A stretch of DNA of 64,000 nt from Pseudomonas oryzae (GTDB lineage Bacteria > Pseudomonadota > Gammaproteobacteria > Pseudomonadales > Pseudomonadaceae). This document shows positions 43,501-52,323 of the stretch, one piece after another. The notes beneath the pieces were generated by a model that saw only the letters and a list, made by a program, of their open reading frames with translations, did not search any database and was not told the origin of the DNA. How positions within the stretch are numbered: the first letter of the stretch is position 1; every line of letters starts with the position of its first letter. The position numbers and the translations under genes are program-made. Location: positions 620,001 to 684,000 of the forward strand of contig NZ_LT629751.1 in NCBI RefSeq assembly GCF_900104805.1, written 5' to 3'.

Positions 43501-44018
43501 CCTTCCACGAAAAGCTGCACACCGAGGTTGAGGCCATCAAGGCCAACCGCAGCCTGCTCGCCGAGCCCAGCCCGCTGGAAAGCCTGACCGACGGCACCAT
43601 CGGCCAGCTGCGCGAAGCCATCAACCACCACGTCAAGGCCTGCCAGACCGAGTACGGCCTGCGTCTGGCTGAGCTCGAAGCCGACAGCCACTGGCAGCAG
43701 CTCGACGCCGCCCGCCGTCAGCTCATCCTCGAACGCCGCCAGCTTGCCGAGCAGCCCAGCGTCAGCCTGGTCAGCCGCGAGGATGTCATCGACAGCCTGG
43801 AAAGCTGCAGCCTCGAGCAGTGGAGCGACCGCACCGCTTCCCTGGCCGCCCGCTTCGAAGCGGCCCGCCAGGATGCCGTCAAGCTGCTGCAGCCCAAGGT
43901 CCAGCACGTCCCGCTGCCCAAGCGCACCTTCGAGAACGAAGCCCAGCTGCGCCAGTGGCTGGCCGAGGTCGAAGCCAGCCTGCTCGCCAAGCTGGCCGAA
44001 GGCCCGGTGATGGTTTGA
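40554..44018 (+). CDS. brxC: BREX-1 P-loop ATPase BrxC
   Basis: A 1,154-residue ATPase of the BREX core. It begins MLNRDIYQLDPLQNRLANNG, has Walker A SGFFGSGKSHLAKML (about 75-89) and a Walker B region LIVLDEVQQYVGTD (about 260), then long helical regions to the C terminus. BrxC/PglY works with PglX and PglZ in methylation and exclusion of phage DNA. ATG 40554 follows AGGGAA by 8 bases; a longer frame from 40509 has no ribosome site. The length is normal for the family, with no break. Confidence 0.95.
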   Translation: MLNRDIYQLDPLQNRLANNGVAEVKDDLSVQALNTLRYELETFVCDGEYAKGMDLILGSYLRNLTTDHEQPGVWISGFFGSGKSHLAKMLRTLWVDQRFPDGVSARHIARLPESVSDHLKELSNQAQRYGGLHAASGTLGAGANNNVRLALLGILFKSADLPEQYHLARFVLWLKHKGYLDLVRQRVEEEGENWERELDDLFVSPIIARALLESDPTLASDVKGVRVLLKEQFPQVTDVTNDQMVKAIYDALQRDDKFPLSLIVLDEVQQYVGTDAERAYLVQEVVETCCKHKAFGNRLLFVSTGQNALSGMPNLQRLMGRFQVTVMLKDTDVESVIRKVILQKKESARAELQAVLTRQLGEISRHLRGTKVEYHQDDEKVMLADYPVLPVRRRFWERVLRIVDTTGTVSQLRNQLKVIHEAAKATAEYELGHVVPGDFIYGQIAPNLLQTGVISRESYDTIAHLSAGDADQQLQSRLLALILLIGKLPTDPVADCGVRATADMLADLLVEDLNHGKDELRARVPRQLEVLAKEGHVMAMQTSAGVEYRLQTQESAQWYDTFRQQEADLRGNLQRVDNQRVDLLHAFIKKQLGQVRLSQGVSNVARPITPCFDSELPKDAAQKIYLWVQDGWSTSEASFHAEARGANPDLPTIYLFIPARNRSELTNAIIAQKAADLTLELRGVPSTEAGTDARKAMETRLRDADKQVELLLKEIFSGVQVLQAGGAEAQGNSVAACIEKAAQASMVRLYREFDLADNVHWGKVYDRARKDGGQNALEALGYNGEPEKQPVCAAILKFIGAAKKGSEIRDTFSAAPYGWPQDAIDGALFALVAAGVLRASDSADKPLGAQSLDRQKLTQTTFRPETITIRPVDLIKVRGLLNAVGITCQTNEEQQKLPELISLARTLHNAAGGDAPAPARPDASLIDAIAKESGNSQLKLVIDHKDELKPLLDAWRAQGDKLQQRRNDWQLLQTLLRLSKGLAFHEKLHTEVEAIKANRSLLAEPSPLESLTDGTIGQLREAINHHVKACQTEYGLRLAELEADSHWQQLDAARRQLILERRQLAEQPSVSLVSREDVIDSLESCSLEQWSDRTASLAARFEAARQDAVKLLQPKVQHVPLPKRTFENEAQLRQWLAEVEASLLAKLAEGPVMV

Positions 44019-44030
44019 CCCGCCACAGGC

Positions 44031-44172
44031 CGTAGGGTGGAAAACGCCGTGCAGCGGTTTTTCCACCGCAATCCGCCCAAACCGAACCCGTAGGGTGGAC
44101 AACGCCGCAACGCGGCTTGTCCACCACCGAATCCGTAGGTCGGGTTAGCCGCAACGCGGCGTAACCCGACGG
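44031..44172. repeat. three REP-like palindromes between brxC and pglX
   Basis: Three short palindromic units start with CGTAGG(G/T): 44031-44068 (GGTGGAAAA paired with TTTTCCACC), 44089-44128 (GGTGGACAA paired with TTGTCCACC) and 44134-44172 (GTCGGGTTA paired with TAACCCGAC, with GCCGC/GCGGC inside). They match the style of the intergenic REP elements scattered in Pseudomonas genomes. In mRNA they would form stable hairpins that could lower pglX expression relative to brxC. Confidence 0.85.
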
Positions 44173-44199
44173 CAACGCCGCCGTGCCAAGGAACCGCCC

Positions 44200-47100
44200 A
44201 TGCGCCAAGCCCTCGACAAGCCGCTCCGCAAGCAACTGGAAAACACCGTCATCAAGGCCCGCGAGATCGCCGAGCAGGCCGCCGCCGAGGCCCTGGCCCG
44301 CCTCAGCGTCGGCGACGCCAGCGCGGCGAGCTACCTCGACGCCGATCAGCGCGCCCTGCGCAACCGCCTGCGCGCCCACGGCCGCCAGCTTGGCGATCTG
44401 CGCAGCAGCAACGGCCAGCAGGAAACCCGCCGCCTGTGCAGCGAAATCGCCTACGAGCACTGGCACCGCATGCTGTTCGCCCGTTTCCTCGAACAGAACC
44501 ACCTGCTGATGTACGACGAATACACTGCGCTGACCCTCGACGAGTGCCAGGAGCTGGCCGCCGACGAAGGCTGCGCCGACGGCTGGGAGCTGGCCGGCAA
44601 GCTGGCCTCGAAGATGCTGCCCCAGGTGTTCCGCGCTGATTCACCGGCGCTGACCGTCACACTGGCCTTCAATCATGTGCGCGAGCTGGAAAAACTCATC
44701 GACGCCCTTGATCCGGATACCTTCCAGGCTAGCGACAGCCTCGGCTGGGTCTACCAGTACTGGCAGTCCAAGCAGAAGGACGCGGTCAACGCCGCCGGCG
44801 TGAAGATCGGCGCCGACGAACTCTCGCCGGTCACCCAGCTGTTCACCGAGCCGTACATGGTGCAGTTCCTCCTCGACAACAGCCTCGGCGCCTGGTGGGT
44901 CACCCATCACCCCGAGCAGCGCCATGTCCTGCCGCTCACCTATTTGCGTACTGCAGGAACTGATTCATTCGCGACCGATGCCGGCGCCGAACTCCCCGCC
45001 GCCGGCACCTTCGACGGCTGGCCGGAAAAACTCGCCGACTTCCGCATGCTCGACCCCTGCTGCGGCTCCGGCCACTTCCTGGTCGCCACCCTGCTGATGC
45101 TGGTGCCCATGCGCATGGCCGCCGAAGGCCTCAGCGCCAGCGAGGCTATCGACGCCGTGCTGCGCCAGAACCTCCACGGCCTGGAGCTGGACCAGCGCTG
45201 CGTCGAACTGGCCGCCTTCGCCGTGGCCCTGGAAGCCTGGCGTTACCCGGCGGCCGGTGGCTACCGCAGCCTGCCGGCGCTGAACATTGCCTGCGTCGGC
45301 CAGCGCATCCAGACTCCGCGCGAACAGTGGCTGGCGCTGGCCGGCGACAACCCCGAACTCAAGGCCGGCATGGCCCGCCTGTACGACACCTTCAGCGATG
45401 CACCGATCCTCGGCTCGCTGATCGACCCGGCTCGCAGCCTCAAGGGCGACCTGATCACCGCCGACTGGAGCGAGGTGCAGCCGCTGCTGGCCAGGGCGTT
45501 GGCGGTGGGCGAGGCAGAGGAAGAAGACCTGCACGAAGCGGCGATCACCGCCCAGGGCCTGGCGCGGGCGGCCGAATTGCTCGGGCAGCGCTATCAGCTG
45601 GTGATCACCAACGTGCCCTATCTGGCGCGGGGCAAGCAGTGTGAGACACTCAAGGAGTTCTCTGCCGAATATTACTCTCTGGCCAAGAGCGATCTGGCCA
45701 ACGTGTTCCTCGAGCGTTGCCTGGAGCTGACCACGGCCAAGGGGGTGGTGCAGATCGTCATGCCGCAGAACTGGCTTTTCCTGACCAGCTACAGGAGGCA
45801 GCGTGAGCACCTGCTCAAGACTGTGCGCTGGAGTCTGTTGGCCCGGCTTGGGGAGGGCGGATTCGATAGCCCGCAGGCTGCAGGGGCTTTCATCATTTTG
45901 CTGACCCAGACAAATGCAAAGCCTACAGGGGATTTTATGCTGTGCGGGCTAGATGCTAGTGGGGCGCGTACGGCGGATAAGAAAGCTGACACTTTAAAAA
46001 GGGGTGAGCTGTTCTTTTTGAGTCAGGTTGGGCAGCTCGATAATCCATCGTCACGGATCTCCTTCAGCGACTTTGATAGTTCCGCAACGTTTAGTTCGAT
46101 TGCTGATTATCATAATGGAATCCAGACTGGAGACTTTCCACGGTTTGGGCGTTGTGTTTGGGAGGTTTTGCCCGGGGGGAGCATTTGGAGCTTCCAGCAG
46201 AGTACCGTTGAGAGCACGCAGCTATATGGTGGTATGTCTTATGTAATGCGGTGGGAGTCCGGTCGAGGTGAGTACTGGGATTTTCTTGTTGAGCGGCTCG
46301 GCGAGTCTGGTGTTGTCGCTTGGCGGCGTGGTTTAGATGCCCATGGGCGGAAAGGGATTTGCGTGAGCGGCATGAGAAGCCTGCCAGCAAGCCTTTATAC
46401 AGGCACTCTGTTTGATAACAATATTACAGTTCTCACTGTTGAGGATGAAAGTTACCTGCCTGCGGCTTGGTGCTATGTATCCAGTGCTGATTATTCAAAA
46501 GATGTTCGGGCTCTGAATCAGAAGGTAAGTGTTACTGACTCATCTTTTGTTGATGTCCAATTTGATGCTGATCAGTGGCTATCTATTGCTGCTAAGCGCT
46601 ACCCCAATGGCCTGCCCAAGCCCTATTCCGACGATCCCACCCAGTGGATCTTCCACGGCCACCCGCAGCCCGCCACCGAGCCGCTGCAGGTCGCCGTCGC
46701 CCGCCTGCTCGGCTACCGCTGGCCGGCCGAGTCCGACAGCGAGATGGAGCTGTCCGACCAGGCCCGCGCCTGGATCGCCCGCAGCGCCGGGCTGAATGCG
46801 CTGGCCGACGACGACGGTATCGTCTGCCTGCCGCCGGTGCGCGGCGAAAAGGCCGCCGCCGACCGCCTGGAAAACCTGCTGGAAACCGCCTTCGGCAGCG
46901 ACTGGACGCCCCAGCGCCGTAACCAACTGCTGGAAGAGGTCGGCGCCAGAAGCCTCGACGCCTGGCTGCGCGACAAATTCTTCGAGCAGCATTGCAAGCT
47001 GTTCCACCACCGCCCGTTCGTCTGGCACGTCTGGGACGGCCTCAAGGACGGCTTCAGCGCCCTGGTCAACTACCACAAGCTCACTCGCGCCAACCTCGAA

Positions 47101-47526
47101 CGGCTGATCTACACCTACCTCGGCGACTGGATCCGCACCCAGCAGCACGGCGTCGAGCAGAAACTCGACGGCGCCGACATCCGCCTCAGCGCCGCCCAGA
47201 ACCTCAAGGCCCGCTTGGAACAGATCCTCGCCGGCGAAGCCCCCTACGACATCTTCGTACGCTGGAAACCGCTGGCCGAACAACCCATCGGCTGGGACCC
47301 CGACCTCAACGACGGCGTGCGCCTCAACATCCGCCCGTTCATGACCGCCGAAGTCCTGCGCCACAACAGGAAGCCCAAGCTCAACATCGAGTGGAAAAAA
47401 GACCGCGGCAACGACGTCCCCAGCGCCCCCTGGTACACCCTGGGCCTGCAATACGGCGAAAAGGAAGGCGCCCGCATCAACGATCACCATCTGAGCCTGG
47501 CCGCCAAGAAAGCCGCCCGCACCTGA
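44200..47526 (+). CDS. pglX: BREX-1 adenine-specific DNA methyltransferase PglX
   Basis: A 1,108-residue N6-adenine methyltransferase that marks host DNA at the BREX site and is also needed for exclusion. The SAM site is MLDPCCGSGHFLVATL (about 284-299); the catalytic motif is TNVPYLARG (about 469), a variant of NPPY with Val in the second position. The target-recognition part (about residues 550-800, bases 45,850-46,610) has clearly higher AT content and different codon use than both flanks, which suggests exchange of the specificity domain by recombination. The C-terminal region (DIFVRWKPLAEQPIGWDPDL) is typical of PglX. No frameshift is seen. Confidence 0.95.
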   Translation: MRQALDKPLRKQLENTVIKAREIAEQAAAEALARLSVGDASAASYLDADQRALRNRLRAHGRQLGDLRSSNGQQETRRLCSEIAYEHWHRMLFARFLEQNHLLMYDEYTALTLDECQELAADEGCADGWELAGKLASKMLPQVFRADSPALTVTLAFNHVRELEKLIDALDPDTFQASDSLGWVYQYWQSKQKDAVNAAGVKIGADELSPVTQLFTEPYMVQFLLDNSLGAWWVTHHPEQRHVLPLTYLRTAGTDSFATDAGAELPAAGTFDGWPEKLADFRMLDPCCGSGHFLVATLLMLVPMRMAAEGLSASEAIDAVLRQNLHGLELDQRCVELAAFAVALEAWRYPAAGGYRSLPALNIACVGQRIQTPREQWLALAGDNPELKAGMARLYDTFSDAPILGSLIDPARSLKGDLITADWSEVQPLLARALAVGEAEEEDLHEAAITAQGLARAAELLGQRYQLVITNVPYLARGKQCETLKEFSAEYYSLAKSDLANVFLERCLELTTAKGVVQIVMPQNWLFLTSYRRQREHLLKTVRWSLLARLGEGGFDSPQAAGAFIILLTQTNAKPTGDFMLCGLDASGARTADKKADTLKRGELFFLSQVGQLDNPSSRISFSDFDSSATFSSIADYHNGIQTGDFPRFGRCVWEVLPGGSIWSFQQSTVESTQLYGGMSYVMRWESGRGEYWDFLVERLGESGVVAWRRGLDAHGRKGICVSGMRSLPASLYTGTLFDNNITVLTVEDESYLPAAWCYVSSADYSKDVRALNQKVSVTDSSFVDVQFDADQWLSIAAKRYPNGLPKPYSDDPTQWIFHGHPQPATEPLQVAVARLLGYRWPAESDSEMELSDQARAWIARSAGLNALADDDGIVCLPPVRGEKAAADRLENLLETAFGSDWTPQRRNQLLEEVGARSLDAWLRDKFFEQHCKLFHHRPFVWHVWDGLKDGFSALVNYHKLTRANLERLIYTYLGDWIRTQQHGVEQKLDGADIRLSAAQNLKARLEQILAGEAPYDIFVRWKPLAEQPIGWDPDLNDGVRLNIRPFMTAEVLRHNRKPKLNIEWKKDRGNDVPSAPWYTLGLQYGEKEGARINDHHLSLAAKKAART

Positions 47527-47596
47527 ACACCAGCCCGGCCCGCCCCAGGGCTGGCCGGGCACACCCTGTCAGCGTTGCCAACAAGGAGTAGTTGTC

Positions 47597-48103
47597 ATGA
47601 AGCAACAATGGGAAAGGCTCGAAGCCTGGCTCAAGGCCAACAACCCCGCACTACTGGCCGACCTCAACCCCCCCGCCACCGATGCCGAAATCCGTGAACT
47701 GGAGCAGAAGCTCGGCGTGACCCTGCCTGCCGATTATGTCGCGTGTCTGAAGGTGCATAACGGGCAGAAGGGCGGGTCCGACTGGTTGTTTTCAGGCTCG
47801 GAGTTCCTGTCGTCACGACGCATTCTGGATGAGTGGGCGATCTGGAAAGACCTGCTCGATGGCGGCGACTTCGACGGCGCCGCAGCCGAGTCTGGGGCCG
47901 GCATCCAGCCTGTCTGGTGGAGCCCGAAGTGGATTCCGTTCACCTACAACGGTGCGGGTGACCACCTGTGCCTGGATCTTGACCCGGCCACTGGTGGTCG
48001 GTCCGGTCAGGTCATCACCCTCTGGCACGATGATGGTGCCCGCAAGAAAAAGGCCGACAGCTTTGCCCAGTGGTTTGCCGAGTTTGTTGACAAGACCGTG
48101 TGA
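47597..48103 (+). CDS. SMI1/KNR4 (SUKH) family protein
   Basis: A 168-residue SUKH-fold protein: ATDAEIRELEQKLGVTLPAD and YVACLKVHNGQKGGSDWLF at the start, PKWIPFTYNGAGDHLCLDLD in the middle and a C-terminal FAQWFAEFVDK. SUKH proteins are typical immunity proteins for nuclease toxins in contact-dependent and polymorphic toxin systems. It begins 70 bases after pglX, breaking the BREX operon, and is followed by an HNH-motif membrane protein, so an immunity/toxin pairing is a reasonable inference. Confidence 0.88.
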   Translation: MKQQWERLEAWLKANNPALLADLNPPATDAEIRELEQKLGVTLPADYVACLKVHNGQKGGSDWLFSGSEFLSSRRILDEWAIWKDLLDGGDFDGAAAESGAGIQPVWWSPKWIPFTYNGAGDHLCLDLDPATGGRSGQVITLWHDDGARKKKADSFAQWFAEFVDKTV

Positions 48104-48142
48104 TTTTTCGAGGCCGTGACCAGGCTCCTCCAGGAGGGAGAA

Positions 48143-49681
48143 ATGGATCAGAGCATTACCGACCTGAAGCAGCAGCGCCTGCAAAAACTCTTTGATGACT
48201 GCCAGCAGCAGGTCATATCCCAGATCATCGGCCCCTTCGGCCTGTCGACGGCCATGTTCGAGGATCGGAATGGCGGCAACGTCACGACATTGCACAACTT
48301 CTCCCGAGAAGACGCCGATTACATTGCTGAAAAGGATGTATCCAGCCACGAGCAGTCAAGGAAGGATTACGACCGGGAGGAATACAGCGACCCCGCGTTC
48401 GCCAAGAAAAGCCAGGAGCATCGGGCCAAGGGCAAGGATGGTTATACCGGCAAGGATGTCGCGCCCGAGGACATGGATCTCGACCATGTGACCTCCCTCA
48501 AGACCATCTCGAAGAACAAGAAGGTTCATCTCGCCCTGGAGACCGGCGAGAGCCTCGACCGCGTCAAGGAAATGGCCAACTCGGACGAGAACCTGGTTGC
48601 CACCCACAAGTCGATCAACCGCTCCAAGCGTGACGGTAGCCTGGACGAGTTGGCGGAGCGGAAAGGGGAAGAGTATGAACTCGACCCGGAGCTGGTGGCT
48701 CAGGCCAAGCAGACGTCGGAGGATCACATTGCCTCCACGGTCGACACGGCGCTGATGAAAAAGCAGGGCATGGAACTGCTGCAGACCGGCGGCAAGCAGG
48801 CCGCGATGATGGGGATGCGCCAGGCCTTGGGGTTGCTGCTGACCGAGCTGGTCAACGGCCTGTTCAACGAGTTCAAGGTGCTGATCAAGCAGGGCGTCGA
48901 GGCCGGCAAGACCCTGTTCGAGGAAATCCGCCAGCGCCTGGCGCGCGTCATTCAGTCGGTCGTCAAGAAGATCCCCGACGCGGTGGGGCAGATGTTCCAG
49001 GGCGGCGTCAGCGGCTTCATGAGCAACCTGCTGACCTTCCTGATCAACAACTTCCTCTCCACCGCCAAGCGCTTCGTCACCGTGATCCGCGAAGGCCTGC
49101 TGGGCCTGTTCCGCGCCTTCAAGATGATCTTCTTCCCGCCCAAGCACATGACCGGCGACCAGGCTCTGCAGGAAGGGCTGAAGATCCTGACTACAGTGGT
49201 GGTCACCTCGGTCGGCCTGCTGCTCAACGAGACGGTGGCCACCTTCATGGCGACCGTGCCCTTCCTCAAGCCCTTCGCGGACCTGATCACCCCGGTGCTG
49301 ATCGGCATCATGACCGGCCTGCTGTCGGCCTTTCTCGCCTATCAGATCGATTGCATGTTCGATCGCTACCGGCACTCCTTGAGTGAAAAGTTCATGGACG
49401 AGCTGCTGGCCGACGCCAAGCGCCGCGACGAGTTCGCCAATGAGCTGGTCACCCTGTCCGAAACCTCGCTGGGCAATATCGAGAACTACTCGAAATCGAT
49501 CACTTTGTATCAAAGCATCGGTGTCACCTTAGGATCGGCAGGCCTTGCAGCTAGCGCGACCCTGGCCAGCCTGGAGCAGACCGTTGCCGAAACCGGTGAG
49601 CAGGTGGCCAAGAGCTTCGCGATGATCGATTTCATCAACGAAAGCCAGTCGGAAATCGAAGATTTCCTGAAAACCCTTTGA
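48143..49681 (+). CDS. membrane protein with HNH-like nuclease region
   Basis: A 512-residue protein. The N-terminal part has EDMDLDHVTSLKTISKNKK and ANSDENLVATHKSINRSKRD (about 110-165), an HNH-like D-x-DH / N / N-x-SK pattern. The second half is helical and hydrophobic, with membrane segments near 346-402 (LTTVVVTSVGLLLNETVATF, LITPVLIGIMTGLLSAFLAY). A strong AGGAGGGAG site precedes the ATG. It lies between the SUKH gene and a coiled-coil gene on the same strand. Possibly a membrane-bound nuclease effector; I do not recognise a named family. Confidence 0.6.
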   Translation: MDQSITDLKQQRLQKLFDDCQQQVISQIIGPFGLSTAMFEDRNGGNVTTLHNFSREDADYIAEKDVSSHEQSRKDYDREEYSDPAFAKKSQEHRAKGKDGYTGKDVAPEDMDLDHVTSLKTISKNKKVHLALETGESLDRVKEMANSDENLVATHKSINRSKRDGSLDELAERKGEEYELDPELVAQAKQTSEDHIASTVDTALMKKQGMELLQTGGKQAAMMGMRQALGLLLTELVNGLFNEFKVLIKQGVEAGKTLFEEIRQRLARVIQSVVKKIPDAVGQMFQGGVSGFMSNLLTFLINNFLSTAKRFVTVIREGLLGLFRAFKMIFFPPKHMTGDQALQEGLKILTTVVVTSVGLLLNETVATFMATVPFLKPFADLITPVLIGIMTGLLSAFLAYQIDCMFDRYRHSLSEKFMDELLADAKRRDEFANELVTLSETSLGNIENYSKSITLYQSIGVTLGSAGLAASATLASLEQTVAETGEQVAKSFAMIDFINESQSEIEDFLKTL

Positions 49682-49694
49682 AAGGACAATGGAT

Positions 49695-51056
49695 ATGACC
49701 GCGTTGAACAAGCAGGAACTGCAAATCGTACAGGCCTTCTCCTCTGTGGATGTTCCAGAAAAGATCATCCGGGAGAGCAACATCAAGGATCTAATCCGGG
49801 GCATGACTGCTGAGCAGGACTCGGTTCAGTCCGATGCCCGGCGTCTGGAGCGGCTGCGTCAGGAAAAAAAGGAAGGAAACTTCATTGGCAACTGGTGGAA
49901 CGATCGGGATGACAAGGTTCAGGATGCCCAGATCGACCTGAACAAATCCATCGGTCGTCTGACCCAGAAATCCTCGCAGCTGCTGATCGTCAACACGGCG
50001 ATCTCCAAGGTGCTGAACGACCAGCAGCGCATCCTGCTGGATCAGCAGAACATCCTCAAGCAGCAGACGGACACGCTGAAGGAACAGAACAGCAAGATTC
50101 TCGAGCAGCAGAAGCTGCTGGAGAAGCAGCAGCAGGATATCAACAAGGCCAACCAGGGGCTGATGGAAGCCAAGGGCATCACCCAGGAGCAGGCGCAGCA
50201 ACTGGTCGGCTGCGTGAAGTTGGTCAAGGAGGCTGAAAGCCGTATCGGCGCGGCCAACCAGGCCTTGAGGTCGGGTGTGGAGCAACACCTGCACGACTCG
50301 GTCGAGCGCTGCCTGGGGCGCCTGAACAATGGCTTTGCCGAGCAGGAACAGCGCCATGCTGATTTTGAGCAGCAAATCATCAGTGCATTTTCGGCTCAAT
50401 CCCAGCAGGCTCAGGCTGAGCTGGAACACATCTCTGCCGAGAGTGCCCAGCTCAAATCAGCCCTCGAGGAGCAGCTGGCGTCGACCATCGCTGCGCTGGG
50501 GCAGCATCGTGAAGCGTTCGAGCAGCAGCTGACCACTGCGTTCTCTACGCAATCGCAACACGCCCAAGCTGAATTGGCACGTTTTGCCAGCGAAACCACC
50601 GAGTTCAAGGCCAACATCGGGCAGCAGCTGCAGACGCATATTCAGACCGTTCTGGAGAAAACGGCTGCTCAGGATGCCGCCGCCCAGCAACTGCGCGAAG
50701 CCATCTCTGCCCAACTGAAAAAGTTCCAGCAGGACATGGTTTCGGCCGTAGAGCAGAAAGTGCTGGCGCTGCGCGAGACAGTCAAGGGTGTCGAGCAGAA
50801 GCAGGAAACCGCCCAGCAGGAGCAGACCCAGGCATTGGAGGCACAGCGCGAGTCGCTGGAGCGTAGTCTTCAGCACTTGGAGGCCGACCTGAGCGGAAAG
50901 GCTGAAGCACTGAAGGCCGCCGAGGAACAGCTGGCCTCCCTGCAGGCAGAACAGCAGAAAGGCGCCAGCAGCAATCGTCTGGCCATTGCCGCGGTAGCCA
51001 CCCTGGCCCTGGCTTCGCTGGGCTGGCAGGTCGCGCAACATTTCGCCCTGGTCTGA
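49695..51056 (+). CDS. long coiled-coil protein with C-terminal membrane anchor
   Basis: A 453-residue protein, MTALNKQELQIVQAFSSVDV onwards, almost entirely Gln/Glu/Ala-rich coiled coil (LDQQNILKQQTDTLKEQNSK, then AEALKAAEEQLASLQAEQQK), ending in one membrane segment (LAIAAVATLALASLGWQV). Two internal stretches (around 50337-50470 and 50517-50620) are similar and look like a duplication: both run AFSxQSQxAQAELxxxxSET/S. ATG 49695 has AAAGGA at 7 bases. It follows the HNH/membrane protein by 13 bases, so the two are probably expressed together and may form a membrane complex. Confidence 0.6.
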   Translation: MTALNKQELQIVQAFSSVDVPEKIIRESNIKDLIRGMTAEQDSVQSDARRLERLRQEKKEGNFIGNWWNDRDDKVQDAQIDLNKSIGRLTQKSSQLLIVNTAISKVLNDQQRILLDQQNILKQQTDTLKEQNSKILEQQKLLEKQQQDINKANQGLMEAKGITQEQAQQLVGCVKLVKEAESRIGAANQALRSGVEQHLHDSVERCLGRLNNGFAEQEQRHADFEQQIISAFSAQSQQAQAELEHISAESAQLKSALEEQLASTIAALGQHREAFEQQLTTAFSTQSQHAQAELARFASETTEFKANIGQQLQTHIQTVLEKTAAQDAAAQQLREAISAQLKKFQQDMVSAVEQKVLALRETVKGVEQKQETAQQEQTQALEAQRESLERSLQHLEADLSGKAEALKAAEEQLASLQAEQQKGASSNRLAIAAVATLALASLGWQVAQHFALV

Positions 51057-51219
51057 GGGGGCGAGAGTCGCCGGAGCTCATAGGCGGGCTCCGGCGATCA
51101 GCCGGCTATGATGGTTCCTGTGGCCTATGCGGTGGTTGCTGTCTGCATGGTCCGCCTTGCAGGGCTTGCACGCAATCCCGTGGCGTGGCGAACGCGGTGA
51201 CGATAGTTGAGGTAAATGG

Positions 51220-52323
51220 ATGACCTGGTATCTGAACTTTATCGACCCCGGCAATGCGGGAGGGAGTGTCACGATTCCCGAGTCGCCGCCCAGGGTGATC
51301 GCGCCAATCGTTTATGAATGCCCCCGCTGCAAGGCTCAGTTCGATAGCCCGGATGAGCGGCGGGAGCACTTTTTCGTAGCCCATCCCTTCCGGAAGCCAG
51401 CGCTTTTGCTGCAGGGGAGGGAGCTGAGTAGTACGGGGACGGTCGTCACCGAGCCTACCCGGGAAGTCGACTGGTTGTTGGCCAGTTGCAATCGCGTGAG
51501 GCTTAACGGCGTGGCTATTCAGCCAGCGGAGCTTTATAGGCAGCTGGCGGAGCTTCGGCAGGGTTTCCATGTGCTGGAGCTGGGCAACCTGGATGCCATG
51601 GAGCGCTTCGAGTTGAGCTTCTGCATCCCGGAGCCGGATGAGCTGCGGCGCCTCGAAGATATCTTTGGCATGCTGTTCACCGACAACGAGCTGAGCGTTG
51701 ATGACATTCGGCGTTTTGCCGAGGCCTGTGCGCCGCTGGCAACGGCCCGAACCTATCTTGAAGGTATTTGCCAGTACCTCTACGGGGTGCTGGCCAAGGA
51801 TCAGCGTGGCGACACTCAGATTAGTCACGCCCAGTACAAGGAGCGTTTCAATCGAGCGCTGGAGGCCTTGCGCCATGTGAACAGGCCTATGGCCAGTACG
51901 ATCCGCGCAATCATCAATTTTTCATGCAACAGCTTTGCGCAACCGGCGGGCCAGCAATATGCGCCGGCGCTGGCCTCGGCTGCCGGTCGCTTCGCGACAT
52001 GGGCCGGAAAGCCACTGACGGAGCTAGTGTCAGCCAATCATGAAGCTCAGGCCCGCCTGCCTATCGACCACGCAACCGACCAGATTTTGCGCTGGATGGA
52101 GCTGCCGTACGAGCGGATGGCGGAAGAGCTGGATGACCTGCGCCGGGCCAGTGCAAACGGTCTCTGGACGGCAGAGGATCGTGCCAAGGCAGCAGTGCTC
52201 TGGCTGGATCGGGCTTGCGGCCTCAGGTCTGTCGACGAGGTCCGGCCTATGGCACGCAGCCTGTTGAATGATGCGATCTTTGCTGCCTACGCCGAACAGG
52301 TGTTGGAGAACATGACACGATGA
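51220..52323 (+). CDS. zinc-finger protein, first gene of an Hsp70-GrpE-like cassette
   Basis: A 367-residue protein. Near the N terminus, YECPRCKAQFDSPDERREHF with a following VAH gives a C2H2-type zinc finger (about 31-53). The rest is helical with no motif that I can name. The ATG follows GAGG at 7 bases; 163 bases upstream separate it from the preceding cassette and could hold a promoter. It overlaps the next gene by ATGA. In this three-gene set it is a candidate substrate adaptor or DNA/RNA sensor feeding the Hsp70. Confidence 0.6.
   Translation: MTWYLNFIDPGNAGGSVTIPESPPRVIAPIVYECPRCKAQFDSPDERREHFFVAHPFRKPALLLQGRELSSTGTVVTEPTREVDWLLASCNRVRLNGVAIQPAELYRQLAELRQGFHVLELGNLDAMERFELSFCIPEPDELRRLEDIFGMLFTDNELSVDDIRRFAEACAPLATARTYLEGICQYLYGVLAKDQRGDTQISHAQYKERFNRALEALRHVNRPMASTIRAIINFSCNSFAQPAGQQYAPALASAAGRFATWAGKPLTELVSANHEAQARLPIDHATDQILRWMELPYERMAEELDDLRRASANGLWTAEDRAKAAVLWLDRACGLRSVDEVRPMARSLLNDAIFAAYAEQVLENMTR

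Noticed and set aside
40539-44102. An 1,187-codon open frame on the minus strand opposite brxC
   Set aside because: Antisense shadow of brxC caused by high GC at third codon positions; low-complexity Gly/Leu/Val-rich translation and no ribosome site.
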